DNA from: Bacteroidia bacterium
GTDB lineage: Bacteria > Bacteroidota > Bacteroidia > Bacteroidales > Paludibacteraceae
Direction of reading: 5' to 3'
Length of the DNA stretch: 52,713 bases
Assembly: GCA_009929375.1 (NCBI GenBank)
Contig: SAAO01000031.1
Span: 1-52,713, forward strand
Part shown: positions 27,278 to 36,138 of the stretch, one piece after another
Position numbering within the stretch: position 1 is the stretch's first letter
Layout of the letters: every line of letters starts with the position of its first letter
Made by a program: the position numbers and the translations under genes
Notes under the pieces: generated by a model
What the model saw: only the letters and a program-made list of their open reading frames with translations
Told to the model about the DNA's origin: nothing
Database searches by the model: none

Positions 27278-30133
27278 ATGAAAAAACTTTTCCTTATCGA
27301 TGCTTACGCAATTATTTACAGGGCGTATTATGCATTTATACGTGCACCGCGTATTAACTCAAAAGGTCTCAATACATCCGCTATTTATGGTTTTGTAAAC
27401 ACACTTGAAGATGTGTTGAAGCGCGAAAAACCCACACATATTGCAGTGGCTTTTGATCCTTCGGGACCCACATTTCGTCACGAAGCATACGAGCAATACA
27501 AAGCACAGCGTGAATCGACTCCAGAAGACATTAAACTGGCTGTTCCATATATTAAAAAAATTATTCAGGCTTACAATATTCCCATTCTTGAAGTGCCCGG
27601 GTACGAAGCTGATGACGTAATCGGAACAGTGTCGAAAATGGCCGAAAATGCAGGTTTTGAAGTCTTTATGCTTACCCCCGATAAAGATTACGGACAGTTG
27701 GTTTCCGATCATGTTTTTATGTACAGGCTAAAACATACCGGTGGCTTTGAAGTCATGGGTCCGAAAGAAATCCGCGAAAAATATGATCTGGACAGTCACG
27801 ATCAGGTAATTGATTTGCTTGGTCTTATGGGCGATTCATCTGATAATATTCCGGGTTGTCCGGGTGTGGGTGAGAAAACAGCTGTTAAGTTACTGAAAGA
27901 ATTCGGAAGCATTGATACGCTGCTCACACGTACAGCTGAATTGAAAGGTGCGCTCAAAACAAAAGTTGAGGAAAATAAAGATCAGATTATATTTTCGAGA
28001 TTTCTGGCTACTATCAAAACAGATGTGCCTGTTGAGTTTGATGAAAAAGGTCTTGAACTCGAAGAACCGAACGAAGATGCGCTAAAAGAACTCTTCGATG
28101 AGCTTGAGTTCAGAACAATGACCCGTAATAAGTTCGGAGCGAAACCTTTTACGTCATTACCTCCCGATGAGGCAAATACTTATGTGAGTTTTTCGCCGGC
28201 AAAAGCACCTGCCGGACAAATGTCGCTTTTCGATACACCCGATGAGCCTGAAAAGAAACAGACTGCTCCTGCGAGAGCTGCAAAGCAATTTACTGAACCC
28301 GAACCAGTGGATGCGAATGAGTTACTGACTCTGAAAAATGTCGCTCATAGTTACATGCTTGTCGAAACCAAAGTACAGCGTGCTGATTTGATTTCGAAGC
28401 TTTTTATGCAAAAATCGGTTTGCTTCGACACTGAAACAACAGGTGTCGATCCGTTTCTGGCCGATATGGTGGGTATGTCGTTTTGTTTTGTCAAAGGTGA
28501 AGCTTACTATGTGACCTTGCCTACCGACAGGTCTGAGGTTGAGGCTGTTTTGCGCGAATTTAAAGCATTTTTTCAGGCTGCACACATTGAAAAAATCGGA
28601 CAGAACATAAAATTTGATATGCTGATGCTGTGGGCTTATGGCATTGAACTGAAAGGAAATCTTTTCGACACGATGATTGCGCATTATTTGTTGCAACCTG
28701 AATTGCGTCATGGTATGGATTATCTTGCAGAAATTTATTTGCGTTATCGGACCATTCATTATGAAGAACTTGTGGGCGGAAAGGGCAAAAATCAGCTGGA
28801 TATTCGTTTTGTAGACATTGATTTACTGAAAGATTATGCCGCTGAAGATGCGGATATTACCTTCCAACTGAAACAAATTCTGGCTGAAGAGTTGAAGGAT
28901 AATGGACTCGAAAAGCTTTTCTATGACATAGAAATGCCGCTGATGAAAGTGCTTGCTACTATCGAGCGAAATGGTGTTCGCATTGATACAGAGGCTTTGA
29001 AACTCAGTTCGGAAATTCTGACTGCCGAAGCTATCAAAATTGAAGAAGAAATTCACGAAATGGCAGGATACAGTTTTAATGTGGCATCGCCGGCTCAGGT
29101 TGGTGAAGTTCTTTTCGAGCGTCTTAAACTCGATGAAAAAGCAAAAAAAACCAAAACAGGACAATATTCAACTTCAGAAGATATTCTGGAAAAAATCCGA
29201 TCGAAACATCCTATCGTTGGAAAAATTCTGGATTATCGTGGCCTGAAAAAACTGCTTAGTACTTATATCGATGCGCTTCCGCAACTGGTGAATCCTAAAA
29301 CAGGTAAGGTGCATACATCTTTTAATCAGACTGTGGCTGCTACCGGGCGACTCAGTTCTACAAATCCGAACCTTCAGAATATTCCCATTCGCGATGCACA
29401 GGGAAAGGAAATCCGTAGAGCATTTATTCCCGATGAAGGTTGCGTGTTCTTCAGTGCTGACTATTCTCAAATCGAATTGCGCATAATGGCGCATCTCAGT
29501 GGCGACCGCAATATGCTCGAAGCTTTCAATAGCGGACACGATATTCACACTGCTACAGCCGCAAAAATCAATAAAATTTCACTAGAAGAGGTAACTTCGG
29601 ATATGCGCCGTAAAGCCAAAACTGCTAATTTCGGAATTATTTACGGGATTTCAGTGTTCGGACTTGCTGAGCGGCTCGCCATTCCACGTGGTGAAGCTAA
29701 AGAGTTGATTGATGGCTATTTTGCTACTTATCCTGATGTGAAAAAATATATGGACGATGCCATACTGCTTGCACGTGAAAATGGTTATGTGGAAACAATT
29801 TTCGGACGCAAAAGATATCTGGCTGACATAAATTCGCAAAACAGCGTGGTTCGTGGATATGCCGAAAGAAATGCGATCAATGCTCCTATTCAGGGTTCAG
29901 CTGCCGATATTATCAAAATTGCAATGGTAAAAATTCAGAAACGTCTCGAACAGGAGAACCTGAAAACGCAAATGATTCTGCAGGTGCATGATGAGTTGAA
30001 CTTTTCGGTGCCAAATGATGAAATTGAACAAACACGCAAGCTGGTGATTGATGAGATGCAAAATGCAATTACCCTCAAAGTACCTCTGATTGCTGATTGT
30101 GGAGTAGGTGCCAATTGGCTCGAAGCACATTAA
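27278..30133 (+). CDS. polA: DNA polymerase I
   Basis: A 951-residue three-domain enzyme for Okazaki processing and repair synthesis. An N-terminal 5'-3' exonuclease (MKKLFLIDAYAIIYRAYYAF..., DADD-type acids in VPGYEADDVIG and TPDKDYGQL) is followed by a 3'-5' proofreading domain with an intact DxE pair (Asp384/Glu386 in CFDTETTG) and a family A polymerase with SADYSQIELR (Asp728), RRKAKTANFGIIYG and VHDELNF (Asp905). Proofreading thus appears active, unlike in some PolA lineages. The start is set by the promoter position. The convergent trmN6 stop is one base past its end. Confidence 0.97.
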   Translation: MKKLFLIDAYAIIYRAYYAFIRAPRINSKGLNTSAIYGFVNTLEDVLKREKPTHIAVAFDPSGPTFRHEAYEQYKAQRESTPEDIKLAVPYIKKIIQAYNIPILEVPGYEADDVIGTVSKMAENAGFEVFMLTPDKDYGQLVSDHVFMYRLKHTGGFEVMGPKEIREKYDLDSHDQVIDLLGLMGDSSDNIPGCPGVGEKTAVKLLKEFGSIDTLLTRTAELKGALKTKVEENKDQIIFSRFLATIKTDVPVEFDEKGLELEEPNEDALKELFDELEFRTMTRNKFGAKPFTSLPPDEANTYVSFSPAKAPAGQMSLFDTPDEPEKKQTAPARAAKQFTEPEPVDANELLTLKNVAHSYMLVETKVQRADLISKLFMQKSVCFDTETTGVDPFLADMVGMSFCFVKGEAYYVTLPTDRSEVEAVLREFKAFFQAAHIEKIGQNIKFDMLMLWAYGIELKGNLFDTMIAHYLLQPELRHGMDYLAEIYLRYRTIHYEELVGGKGKNQLDIRFVDIDLLKDYAAEDADITFQLKQILAEELKDNGLEKLFYDIEMPLMKVLATIERNGVRIDTEALKLSSEILTAEAIKIEEEIHEMAGYSFNVASPAQVGEVLFERLKLDEKAKKTKTGQYSTSEDILEKIRSKHPIVGKILDYRGLKKLLSTYIDALPQLVNPKTGKVHTSFNQTVAATGRLSSTNPNLQNIPIRDAQGKEIRRAFIPDEGCVFFSADYSQIELRIMAHLSGDRNMLEAFNSGHDIHTATAAKINKISLEEVTSDMRRKAKTANFGIIYGISVFGLAERLAIPRGEAKELIDGYFATYPDVKKYMDDAILLARENGYVETIFGRKRYLADINSQNSVVRGYAERNAINAPIQGSAADIIKIAMVKIQKRLEQENLKTQMILQVHDELNFSVPNDEIEQTRKLVIDEMQNAITLKVPLIADCGVGANWLEAH

Positions 30134-30134
30134 G

Positions 30135-30848
30135 TCAGAGTTTTAGATAGTAGGGCGATGCAATTGCAGTAAATTCAGGACTGTAATTGTGTCGCTCGCC
30201 ATTTTCGATACAGAGTTCCGAATTTTGTGTTTCGCATTCTACCGGAGTAAGTTCAATCAATAGCCGGTGTGCTGGTTTTTCGGGTCGCGGTTGCACTTTT
30301 ACCACTCTTTTGCAATACAGCCCTTTCGAATTTGCATATTCAATGCATTTCGTACCTTCCTCAACAGGTAAAATAATGGATAATCGTCCGTTGTCACTCA
30401 ACAATTTTATTGCATTGTCAATGAGTTCTTCATGGGTAAGCGTGTCTGTGTGTCGTGCAGTGTTGCGTTTTTCCTCCGGAGCTTTCAGTGAATTTATGAA
30501 GAAAGGAGGATTCGAAACAATCAGATCAAATTTTGTTTCAGCGTTTCCGGCAAAATGCTGTAAGGTTGTCTGAACGGTATGAATTCTGCTTTTCCAAAGA
30601 GAATTCTCAATATTTTCCGTTGCCTGAATCACAGCGTCTGCAACGATGTCGATAGCAGTAATTGCAGCTTCCGAACGTTGTGCAAGCATTAGTGCAATAA
30701 GTCCGCTTCCGGTACCCACATCCAAAATACTTTCTGAATTATTCGCATCGGCCCATGCGCCAAGTAATACGCCATCAATGCCCACTTTCATGGCACATTT
30801 ATCGTGATAAACAGTAAACTGTTTGAATTTGAAGTATGGATTTGGCAT
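30135..30848 (-). CDS. trmN6: tRNA1(Val) (adenine(37)-N6)-methyltransferase
   Basis: A 237-residue SAM-dependent methyltransferase. SAM motif LDVGTGSGLIALMLAQ and the N6-adenine motif IVSNPPFF are present. The N-terminus (FKFKQFTVYHDKCAMKVGIDGVLLGAWA) is the YfiC/TrmN6 signature. It starts 6 bases after the LTXXQ-like gene and probably shares its transcript. The convergent polA ends one base before its stop, with no terminator seen between them. Confidence 0.92.
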   Translation of the reverse strand: MPNPYFKFKQFTVYHDKCAMKVGIDGVLLGAWADANNSESILDVGTGSGLIALMLAQRSEAAITAIDIVADAVIQATENIENSLWKSRIHTVQTTLQHFAGNAETKFDLIVSNPPFFINSLKAPEEKRNTARHTDTLTHEELIDNAIKLLSDNGRLSIILPVEEGTKCIEYANSKGLYCKRVVKVQPRPEKPAHRLLIELTPVECETQNSELCIENGERHNYSPEFTAIASPYYLKL

Positions 30849-30854
30849 GGTTTT

Positions 30855-31610
30855 TTATCGTCTGCCTGAATTTGAACTTCCGCTTCTGCCGGGCTGCGAA
30901 CCTGATGATTGTCCGCCTGATCTCTCGGAGCTGCGGTTATTGTCGCTTCCGCGTGAAGAAGAGGGCGTATATGAATCAGTGCGTCTTCCCGGTGAGGAAG
31001 ATGGTGTTGTTGTTTGTCTCGAAGGAGGATTGTAGGGCGTGGTGCTCCTTACACCGGAATTTCTTTCGGTTGCCGGAGTAGTTGTTCTCCGGTTTTCATC
31101 GTTCGTGCTGCGCTGACCAGGCTGAACTCTTTGCTCGCCTGTATTTGGCCGCTGACGTACAGCTCCGTTCTCATTGTTTGGCTGTCTGACACGCGGTCCG
31201 GTACGATAGGTTGGTTGCGAATTCTGATCGCGGTAAGAGTTGTTGTTCGCGGGTGTTGTACGCCTGATGGCCGGATTGGGTGTCGAACGCTCGTATTGTT
31301 TATTCTGAAGTTCGTTGTATTGGGCGGGTTTTAAAACTTTTCGAAGATCCTGTTCCTTGTTTTTGACGCGTTGCAATGCTTCGGTTCGCGAATTCGAAAC
31401 CTGACGTTCGCGGGCATATTTCAGATTTATTTCGTGTACCTGTTGTACCTGTTCGGGCGTGAGATTTAGTTCCTGCTGCATTTTTTCGGTCTGACGGGCA
31501 GCTTCCTGCTCAGGAGTACGTTCGGGTGTGTTTGTATTTTCCTGTCCGGCAACGAATCCGCAGCCAAAAAGGATGTAAAATGCAAGTAATATAATTTTTA
31601 AAAATTTCAT
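30855..31610 (-). CDS. exported LTXXQ-like protein with long Arg/Ser/Thr-rich disordered tail
   Basis: 251 residues. An N-terminal signal sequence (MKFLKIILLAFYILFGCGFVAG) could be cut after VAG; the Cys in LFGC is a poor lipobox. Residues 35-100 are helical and include LNLTPEQVQQVHEINLKYA, reminiscent of Spy/CpxP-type LTXXQ repeats or DUF4890. The remainder, rich in Arg, Ser, Thr, Asn, Pro and Gly, is low complexity. The upstream-extended frame to 31703 is rejected because the promoter box at 31701-31708 sits at its start. It precedes trmN6 by 6 bases. A stress-sensing or periplasmic chaperone role is speculative. Confidence 0.65.
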   Translation of the reverse strand: MKFLKIILLAFYILFGCGFVAGQENTNTPERTPEQEAARQTEKMQQELNLTPEQVQQVHEINLKYARERQVSNSRTEALQRVKNKEQDLRKVLKPAQYNELQNKQYERSTPNPAIRRTTPANNNSYRDQNSQPTYRTGPRVRQPNNENGAVRQRPNTGEQRVQPGQRSTNDENRRTTTPATERNSGVRSTTPYNPPSRQTTTPSSSPGRRTDSYTPSSSRGSDNNRSSERSGGQSSGSQPGRSGSSNSGRR

Positions 31611-31700
31611 TCGAATAAAAATGCTTCCTAATGCATCGGCTACAGCAACAATCATTATGCCAGAAATGGTTTTCTGAGGTTTAAATATACCTGCAAGTTG

Positions 31701-31708
31701 CAAATATA
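31701..31708 (-). promoter_or_regulatory. -7 box of the LTXXQ-like gene
   Basis: TATATTTG on the minus strand, about 90 bases upstream of the chosen ATG at 31610. Confidence 0.5.
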
Positions 31709-31805
31709 CAGAATTTTGTGTTAGTTTTCAAACCCTTGTCATCTGTCAGCTACACAATGCTTTTCAATAGCAGATGAAAAACCGGAATTTAAAGTAAAAA
31801 ATTTT

Positions 31806-31813
31806 TACCTTTG
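31806..31813 (+). promoter_or_regulatory. -7 box of corA
   Basis: TACCTTTG, 54 bases upstream of the ATG. Divergent from the box at 31701-31708. Confidence 0.5.
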
Positions 31814-31867
31814 TGTTCGTCTTATCATTCGTTTATTTTTTTTGAAACCTGAAAAAACAGAAAAGAT

Positions 31868-32932
31868 ATGTCGCGTTATACCCGAAAAAAGAAAGAAGAA
31901 ATTGGACTTTCGCCCTATGCGTTGATTTTTCGCGGGCAGAAGAAATCTGAAAGTGTGTCCATTACTGCAATGGACTTTGACCTTGATGAGGTGCGCGAAT
32001 TCAGCATCGAAAAGCCTGAGCAGATTTCGGCTTTGCTCAGTAAGGGTAATTTAAGCTGGCTAAACATTGATGGACTACACGACGAAAGAAAAATTGAAGA
32101 AATAGGAGCGTTGGCCGGCATTCCGTTTAATATTTTGTCGGATATACTGAATCCATCCATTCGGCCTAAAGTACAGGAGTTCGACAACGGGATTTTTATA
32201 ACCCTGAAAATGTTACAATTCAGAGAGGATAGCCGTGAAATTGTGGTTGAAAACCTTTGTCTTATTCTAACTCAGGGATGTCTTATTTCGTTTCAGGAAC
32301 AAAAAGGCGATGTGTTTAATCCTGTTCGTGATCGAATCAGGAAGCATAAAAATAAAATCAGAACATCAGGTATTGATTATCTGGCTTTTGCATTACTCGA
32401 TGTAGTGGTCGATAATTATATCTACATTATTGGTCTTTTGGGTGAAGATATTGAAAACCTGGAAGATAAGATGACTGATGAACCGAAAAAAGAACTTTTG
32501 GAAGAGATTAATAATTACAAGAAAGAACTGAATCTTTTGCGTAAAAATATTAAGCCTGCGCGTGAAATGATTCTGAGTCTGGTGAAGCTTGAATCGGAAA
32601 TTCTTCAGGACGAAAACCGTTTCCATTTCAAAGAATTGCAGGATAATATTACCGAAGCCGGAGAATTGTCGGATAGTTATCGCGAAATTCTGTACGATCA
32701 GCTTAACATTTACCACACCATTATGAGCACCCGCCTGAACGATATCATGCGGACGCTGACCATTTTTTCCGTTATGTTTATCCCGCTAACCTTTATCGTA
32801 GGGGTTTATGGTACCAATTTCGATAATCTGCCCGAGCTGCACTGGCAAAATGGCTATTTCATAATGTGGGCGGTAATGGTGATTGTGGCATTTGTAATGT
32901 TTTTGTTTTTCAGAAATAAAAAGTGGTTTTGA
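31868..32932 (+). CDS. corA: CorA-family divalent metal transporter
   Basis: A 354-residue inner membrane channel for Mg2+ (and possibly Co2+/Ni2+). A large N-terminal cytoplasmic funnel with long coiled helices (about 150-290) precedes two C-terminal transmembrane helices separated by the signature loop. That loop reads VYGTNF, with Thr316 replacing the usual Met of the GMN motif; the GxN form exists in CorA relatives, so selectivity may differ. Single gene. Confidence 0.93.
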   Translation: MSRYTRKKKEEIGLSPYALIFRGQKKSESVSITAMDFDLDEVREFSIEKPEQISALLSKGNLSWLNIDGLHDERKIEEIGALAGIPFNILSDILNPSIRPKVQEFDNGIFITLKMLQFREDSREIVVENLCLILTQGCLISFQEQKGDVFNPVRDRIRKHKNKIRTSGIDYLAFALLDVVVDNYIYIIGLLGEDIENLEDKMTDEPKKELLEEINNYKKELNLLRKNIKPAREMILSLVKLESEILQDENRFHFKELQDNITEAGELSDSYREILYDQLNIYHTIMSTRLNDIMRTLTIFSVMFIPLTFIVGVYGTNFDNLPELHWQNGYFIMWAVMVIVAFVMFLFFRNKKWF

Positions 32933-33040
32933 AAACGAGCGTCTCATTTGCATTTTCGAAAGCGAATCTATCACAGAATAGTATTTTTCGATAAACAAAA
33001 CAGCATTGAGCTTGTTATGAATTGATAAAGATAAAAAGTA

Positions 33041-34558
33041 ATGAAGAAAAATAATATAGAAAACCAGATTCTGGTCATTTTCGGGTCGAATGGCGACCTT
33101 GCCAAAAGAAAGCTGCTTCCTGCTGTTTTTCAGCTCTATGTGGAAAACCTGCTGCCTGAGCGTTTTGTGGTGCTTGGTGCGGGAAGTCAGGAAAAGGATG
33201 AGCAGGCTTACCGTAACGATGTGCGTGAAACTTTAAGCATTTTCGCGAAACGTTCGTTGACTGAACATGCCGCTAAACTCGATGATTTCCTTGAAAAAGT
33301 GTATTATAAAAAAGTGCACAACCAGACAGAAGAGGATTTTGGTCAGTTGAAAGAATATATCGATGGTTTGTCGGAAAGGCTTGAGATTAAGCAGAATATT
33401 GTATATTATTTTTCTATTCCGCCTTTTCTTTACGAAGTGGTAGCGGCTCATCTTGTAAAATTCGGGCTTAATCAGGAGGAAAACGGCTGGAAACGTATCA
33501 TTGTGGAGAAACCATTTGGTTATAGTTACGATACAGCCATTGATCTGGATAAAAAACTGCATAATGGATTCAACGAGGATCAGATTTATCGTATCGACCA
33601 TTATCTGGGCAAGGAAACAGTTCAGAATATTATGGTAACCCGTTTTTCGAACGGATTTTTTGAGCCGATCTGGAATCGTAAATATATTGACAGAATTGAA
33701 ATCACAGCTTCCGAAAAAATTGGCGTAGGTAGCCGTGGAGGTTACTACGATACTTCAGGAGCTATGCGCGATATGATTCAGAATCACCTGCTTCAGGTAC
33801 TTGCAGTGGTGGCCATGGAGCCACCGGCTGTGTTCGATTCAGATTCCATTCGTAACGAAACAGTAAAAGTGCTTCAGGCATTGCGTCCGATAAAAGGCAG
33901 CGAAGTGAAGGATTATGTCGTTCGTGGTCAATACATTTCGGGTCAGGTTGGCGAGGAAGTGCAAAAAGGTTACCGACAGGAAACCGGTGTGGCGCCAAAC
34001 TCCAAAACTGAGACTTTTGTGGCTTTAAAAGTGTTTATCGACAACTGGCGCTGGGGTGAAGTTCCTTTTTATATCCGTACCGGAAAGCAGTTGCCCGAGC
34101 GTGTGACCGAAGTGGTTATTCACCTGAAACCCGCTCCTCATCAGTTGTTTAAACAGCTTTGTCTGACTGAGCCAAACAATATGATTATTCTTCGCATTCA
34201 CCCCGATGCAGGTGTGGCTATCGATTTTGGAATGAAAATTCCGGGAGCAGGATTCAAAGTGCAAAATGTGAATATGGCTTTCCATTATTCTGATTTGGCT
34301 GATAAGAAAATTGCCGAAGCTTACGAAAGACTTATTCTTGATTGTATGATAGGAGACTCCACGCTTTATGCCCGTGCCGACGCTGTGAAAGCAAGCTGGA
34401 AATTTGTGGATCCGATTTTGCAGGCCTGGCAGAATAATTCTGAAATCCCGCTTTACTTCTATGAAGCAGGTACCTGGGGACCGAACGAATCAAATGCCCT
34501 GTTTGGCGATAAATATGTAAAATGGCGTCAGCCTTTCGAAAAATTTAAAACTGAGTAA
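33041..34558 (+). CDS. zwf: glucose-6-phosphate 1-dehydrogenase
   Basis: A 505-residue enzyme for the first oxidative pentose phosphate step. N-terminal FGSNGDLAKRKLLPAVFQL is the NADP-binding region, and RIDHYLGKETVQN (about 183-195) holds the catalytic His and substrate Lys. The C-terminal beta+alpha domain is complete. pgl starts three bases after its stop. gnd, often next to these genes, is not in the window. Confidence 0.97.
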   Translation: MKKNNIENQILVIFGSNGDLAKRKLLPAVFQLYVENLLPERFVVLGAGSQEKDEQAYRNDVRETLSIFAKRSLTEHAAKLDDFLEKVYYKKVHNQTEEDFGQLKEYIDGLSERLEIKQNIVYYFSIPPFLYEVVAAHLVKFGLNQEENGWKRIIVEKPFGYSYDTAIDLDKKLHNGFNEDQIYRIDHYLGKETVQNIMVTRFSNGFFEPIWNRKYIDRIEITASEKIGVGSRGGYYDTSGAMRDMIQNHLLQVLAVVAMEPPAVFDSDSIRNETVKVLQALRPIKGSEVKDYVVRGQYISGQVGEEVQKGYRQETGVAPNSKTETFVALKVFIDNWRWGEVPFYIRTGKQLPERVTEVVIHLKPAPHQLFKQLCLTEPNNMIILRIHPDAGVAIDFGMKIPGAGFKVQNVNMAFHYSDLADKKIAEAYERLILDCMIGDSTLYARADAVKASWKFVDPILQAWQNNSEIPLYFYEAGTWGPNESNALFGDKYVKWRQPFEKFKTE

Positions 34559-34561
34559 AAT

Positions 34562-35290
34562 ATGTCATATCAAATAAATACTTACGATTCTCCTGAAAGT
34601 ACTGCCCGCGCAGTGGCTAACCTGATAGTTTCAATTGCTGTCGAAAAAGCAGGTCAGAATCAGTTTCTTCATATAGCAGTTTCAGGAGGAAGTACTCCGA
34701 AACTGCTTTTCACTTTGTTGGCCGAAGAGTACGAACATGCTGTGCTCTGGAAAAACGTGAAGCTTTTCTGGGTCGACGAACGCTGTGTGCCGCCTGTACA
34801 TGCCGAAAGTAATTATGGCATGACTTACGACGCTATGTTGCGCAAACCGCTTATCCCTGCCGAAAATGTATTCCGGATGAAGGGTGAAGATTTTCCTGCA
34901 GATGAAGCTGCCCGTTACGAAAAGGTGCTCAGAGAACAGCTTCCTGCGCAAAATGCTTATCCTGTATTTGACCTTATCCTGCTCGGAATGGGTGATGATG
35001 GACATACAGCCTCCATTTTTCCAAACCAAATGGATTTACTTGATGTGGAGCCTGCTGTGGATGTGGCCACACATCCGCAAAGCGGACAAAAACGCATTAC
35101 ACTGACCGGAAATACGATTAAGAATGCACAGAAAGTGGCTTTTCTGATTACCGGAAAGAGCAAAGCTGAAGTTCTGAAGCAAATAATTTCGAGACAGGAA
35201 GTTGCTGCTCGATATCCGGCTTCCCATGTGTGGGCCGTTGATGGAACTGCTCTTTTTTATCTTGATAATGAAGCCGCAGCTCTTTTGTAA
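34562..35290 (+). CDS. pgl: 6-phosphogluconolactonase
   Basis: A 242-residue DevB-type lactonase of the NagB/RpiA-like fold. AVSGGSTPKLLF, FWVDERCVP and LLGMGDDGHTASIFP are the hallmark motifs. It hydrolyses the lactone made by the preceding zwf product; the 3-base gap means the two are coupled. Confidence 0.96.
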   Translation: MSYQINTYDSPESTARAVANLIVSIAVEKAGQNQFLHIAVSGGSTPKLLFTLLAEEYEHAVLWKNVKLFWVDERCVPPVHAESNYGMTYDAMLRKPLIPAENVFRMKGEDFPADEAARYEKVLREQLPAQNAYPVFDLILLGMGDDGHTASIFPNQMDLLDVEPAVDVATHPQSGQKRITLTGNTIKNAQKVAFLITGKSKAEVLKQIISRQEVAARYPASHVWAVDGTALFYLDNEAAALL

Positions 35291-35341
35291 TCAGTGTTTT
35301 TTCTCTCTCTCCAAAAACTAATTTTAAACAATTGATTTATA

Positions 35342-35995
35342 ATGCATTTTAAAGCAGCAGTTTTCGATTTCAACGGAACACTGGTGTGGGATTCGCCACA
35401 TCACAACCGTGCATTCGATATTTTTCTCGAAAAGCATGGTATAGCGCTAACCGACGAAGAGAAAACCACAAGAATTTACGGCAAGACAAACCCCGACATT
35501 ATGCGGGGGATTTTTGAACGTCCGCTTAGCGATCAGGAAATTGAAGATTTCAGTATCGAAAAGGAATTGATATATCAGCAAATGATTGTCGACGAGTTGC
35601 ATTTTGCTGAGGGTGCCGAAGAGCTTTTTGCTTTTTTGAAAGCTAATTCGGTGCCGTTTACAATAGCTACTTCGGCCGATAACTTTAATCTTGATTTTTA
35701 TTTTCGTGAAATGAAGCTCGATCGCTGGTTCGACAGGTCAAAAATAGCTTACAACGATGGGACTGTAAACGGAAAACCTGCACCCGATATTTTTCTCAGG
35801 GCAGCTGAATTGCTCCGTATTCCGATTGAAGATATTGTGATTTTTGAAGATTCAAAGGCAGGAATTAAGGCTGCAGAAAATGCCGGAGCGGGCAAAATTT
35901 ATGTGGTCGATTCTATCGGAGATGAAAACCTTAGAAACTTTGGGCACGATATGATTACACATTTCAATCAAACCGACAGGAGCCTTTTTGTTTGA
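35342..35995 (+). CDS. HAD-superfamily hydrolase with DxN motif I
   Basis: A 217-residue beta-phosphoglucomutase-like HAD protein with a helical cap after motif I. Motif I reads FDFNGTL: the nucleophile is Asp9 but position 11, normally Asp, is Asn. Motif II (TIATSADN), the motif III Lys (GKPAPDIF) and motif IV acidic pair (VIFEDSKAG) are present. A DFNGTL subgroup is known among bacterial HADs. Whether it is a phosphatase or mutase is unclear; it lies 51 bases after pgl and may be cotranscribed with zwf-pgl. Confidence 0.85.
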   Translation: MHFKAAVFDFNGTLVWDSPHHNRAFDIFLEKHGIALTDEEKTTRIYGKTNPDIMRGIFERPLSDQEIEDFSIEKELIYQQMIVDELHFAEGAEELFAFLKANSVPFTIATSADNFNLDFYFREMKLDRWFDRSKIAYNDGTVNGKPAPDIFLRAAELLRIPIEDIVIFEDSKAGIKAAENAGAGKIYVVDSIGDENLRNFGHDMITHFNQTDRSLFV

Positions 35996-36007
35996 TTTTT
36001 TATTTTG

Positions 36008-36015
36008 TAACTTTG
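36008..36015 (+). promoter_or_regulatory. -7 box of pepD
   Basis: TAACTTTG, with TTTG 17 bases upstream (35987-35990). The predicted leader then runs through the inverted repeat at 36053-36095. Confidence 0.5.
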
Positions 36016-36052
36016 CATTATCACAAATATATTTAAACATGAAACCGACGTG

Positions 36053-36095
36053 TTTAAAATAATCATTAAGCACACAAAGTAATGATTATTTTAAA
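36053..36095. repeat. perfect 16-bp inverted repeat in the pepD leader
   Basis: TTTAAAATAATCATTA (36053-36068) and its exact complement (36080-36095) flank 11 bases. It lies between the -7 box and the pepD ATG, so it would fold in the 5' leader. Confidence 0.9.
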
Positions 36096-36138
36096 TATCA
36101 AAGGTTCCATCTGACAATTAAAAAATAATTATAAACAG

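Noticed and set aside
27359-29839. Antisense frames inside polA
   Set aside because: The polA frame is intact with all motifs; these are shadow frames.
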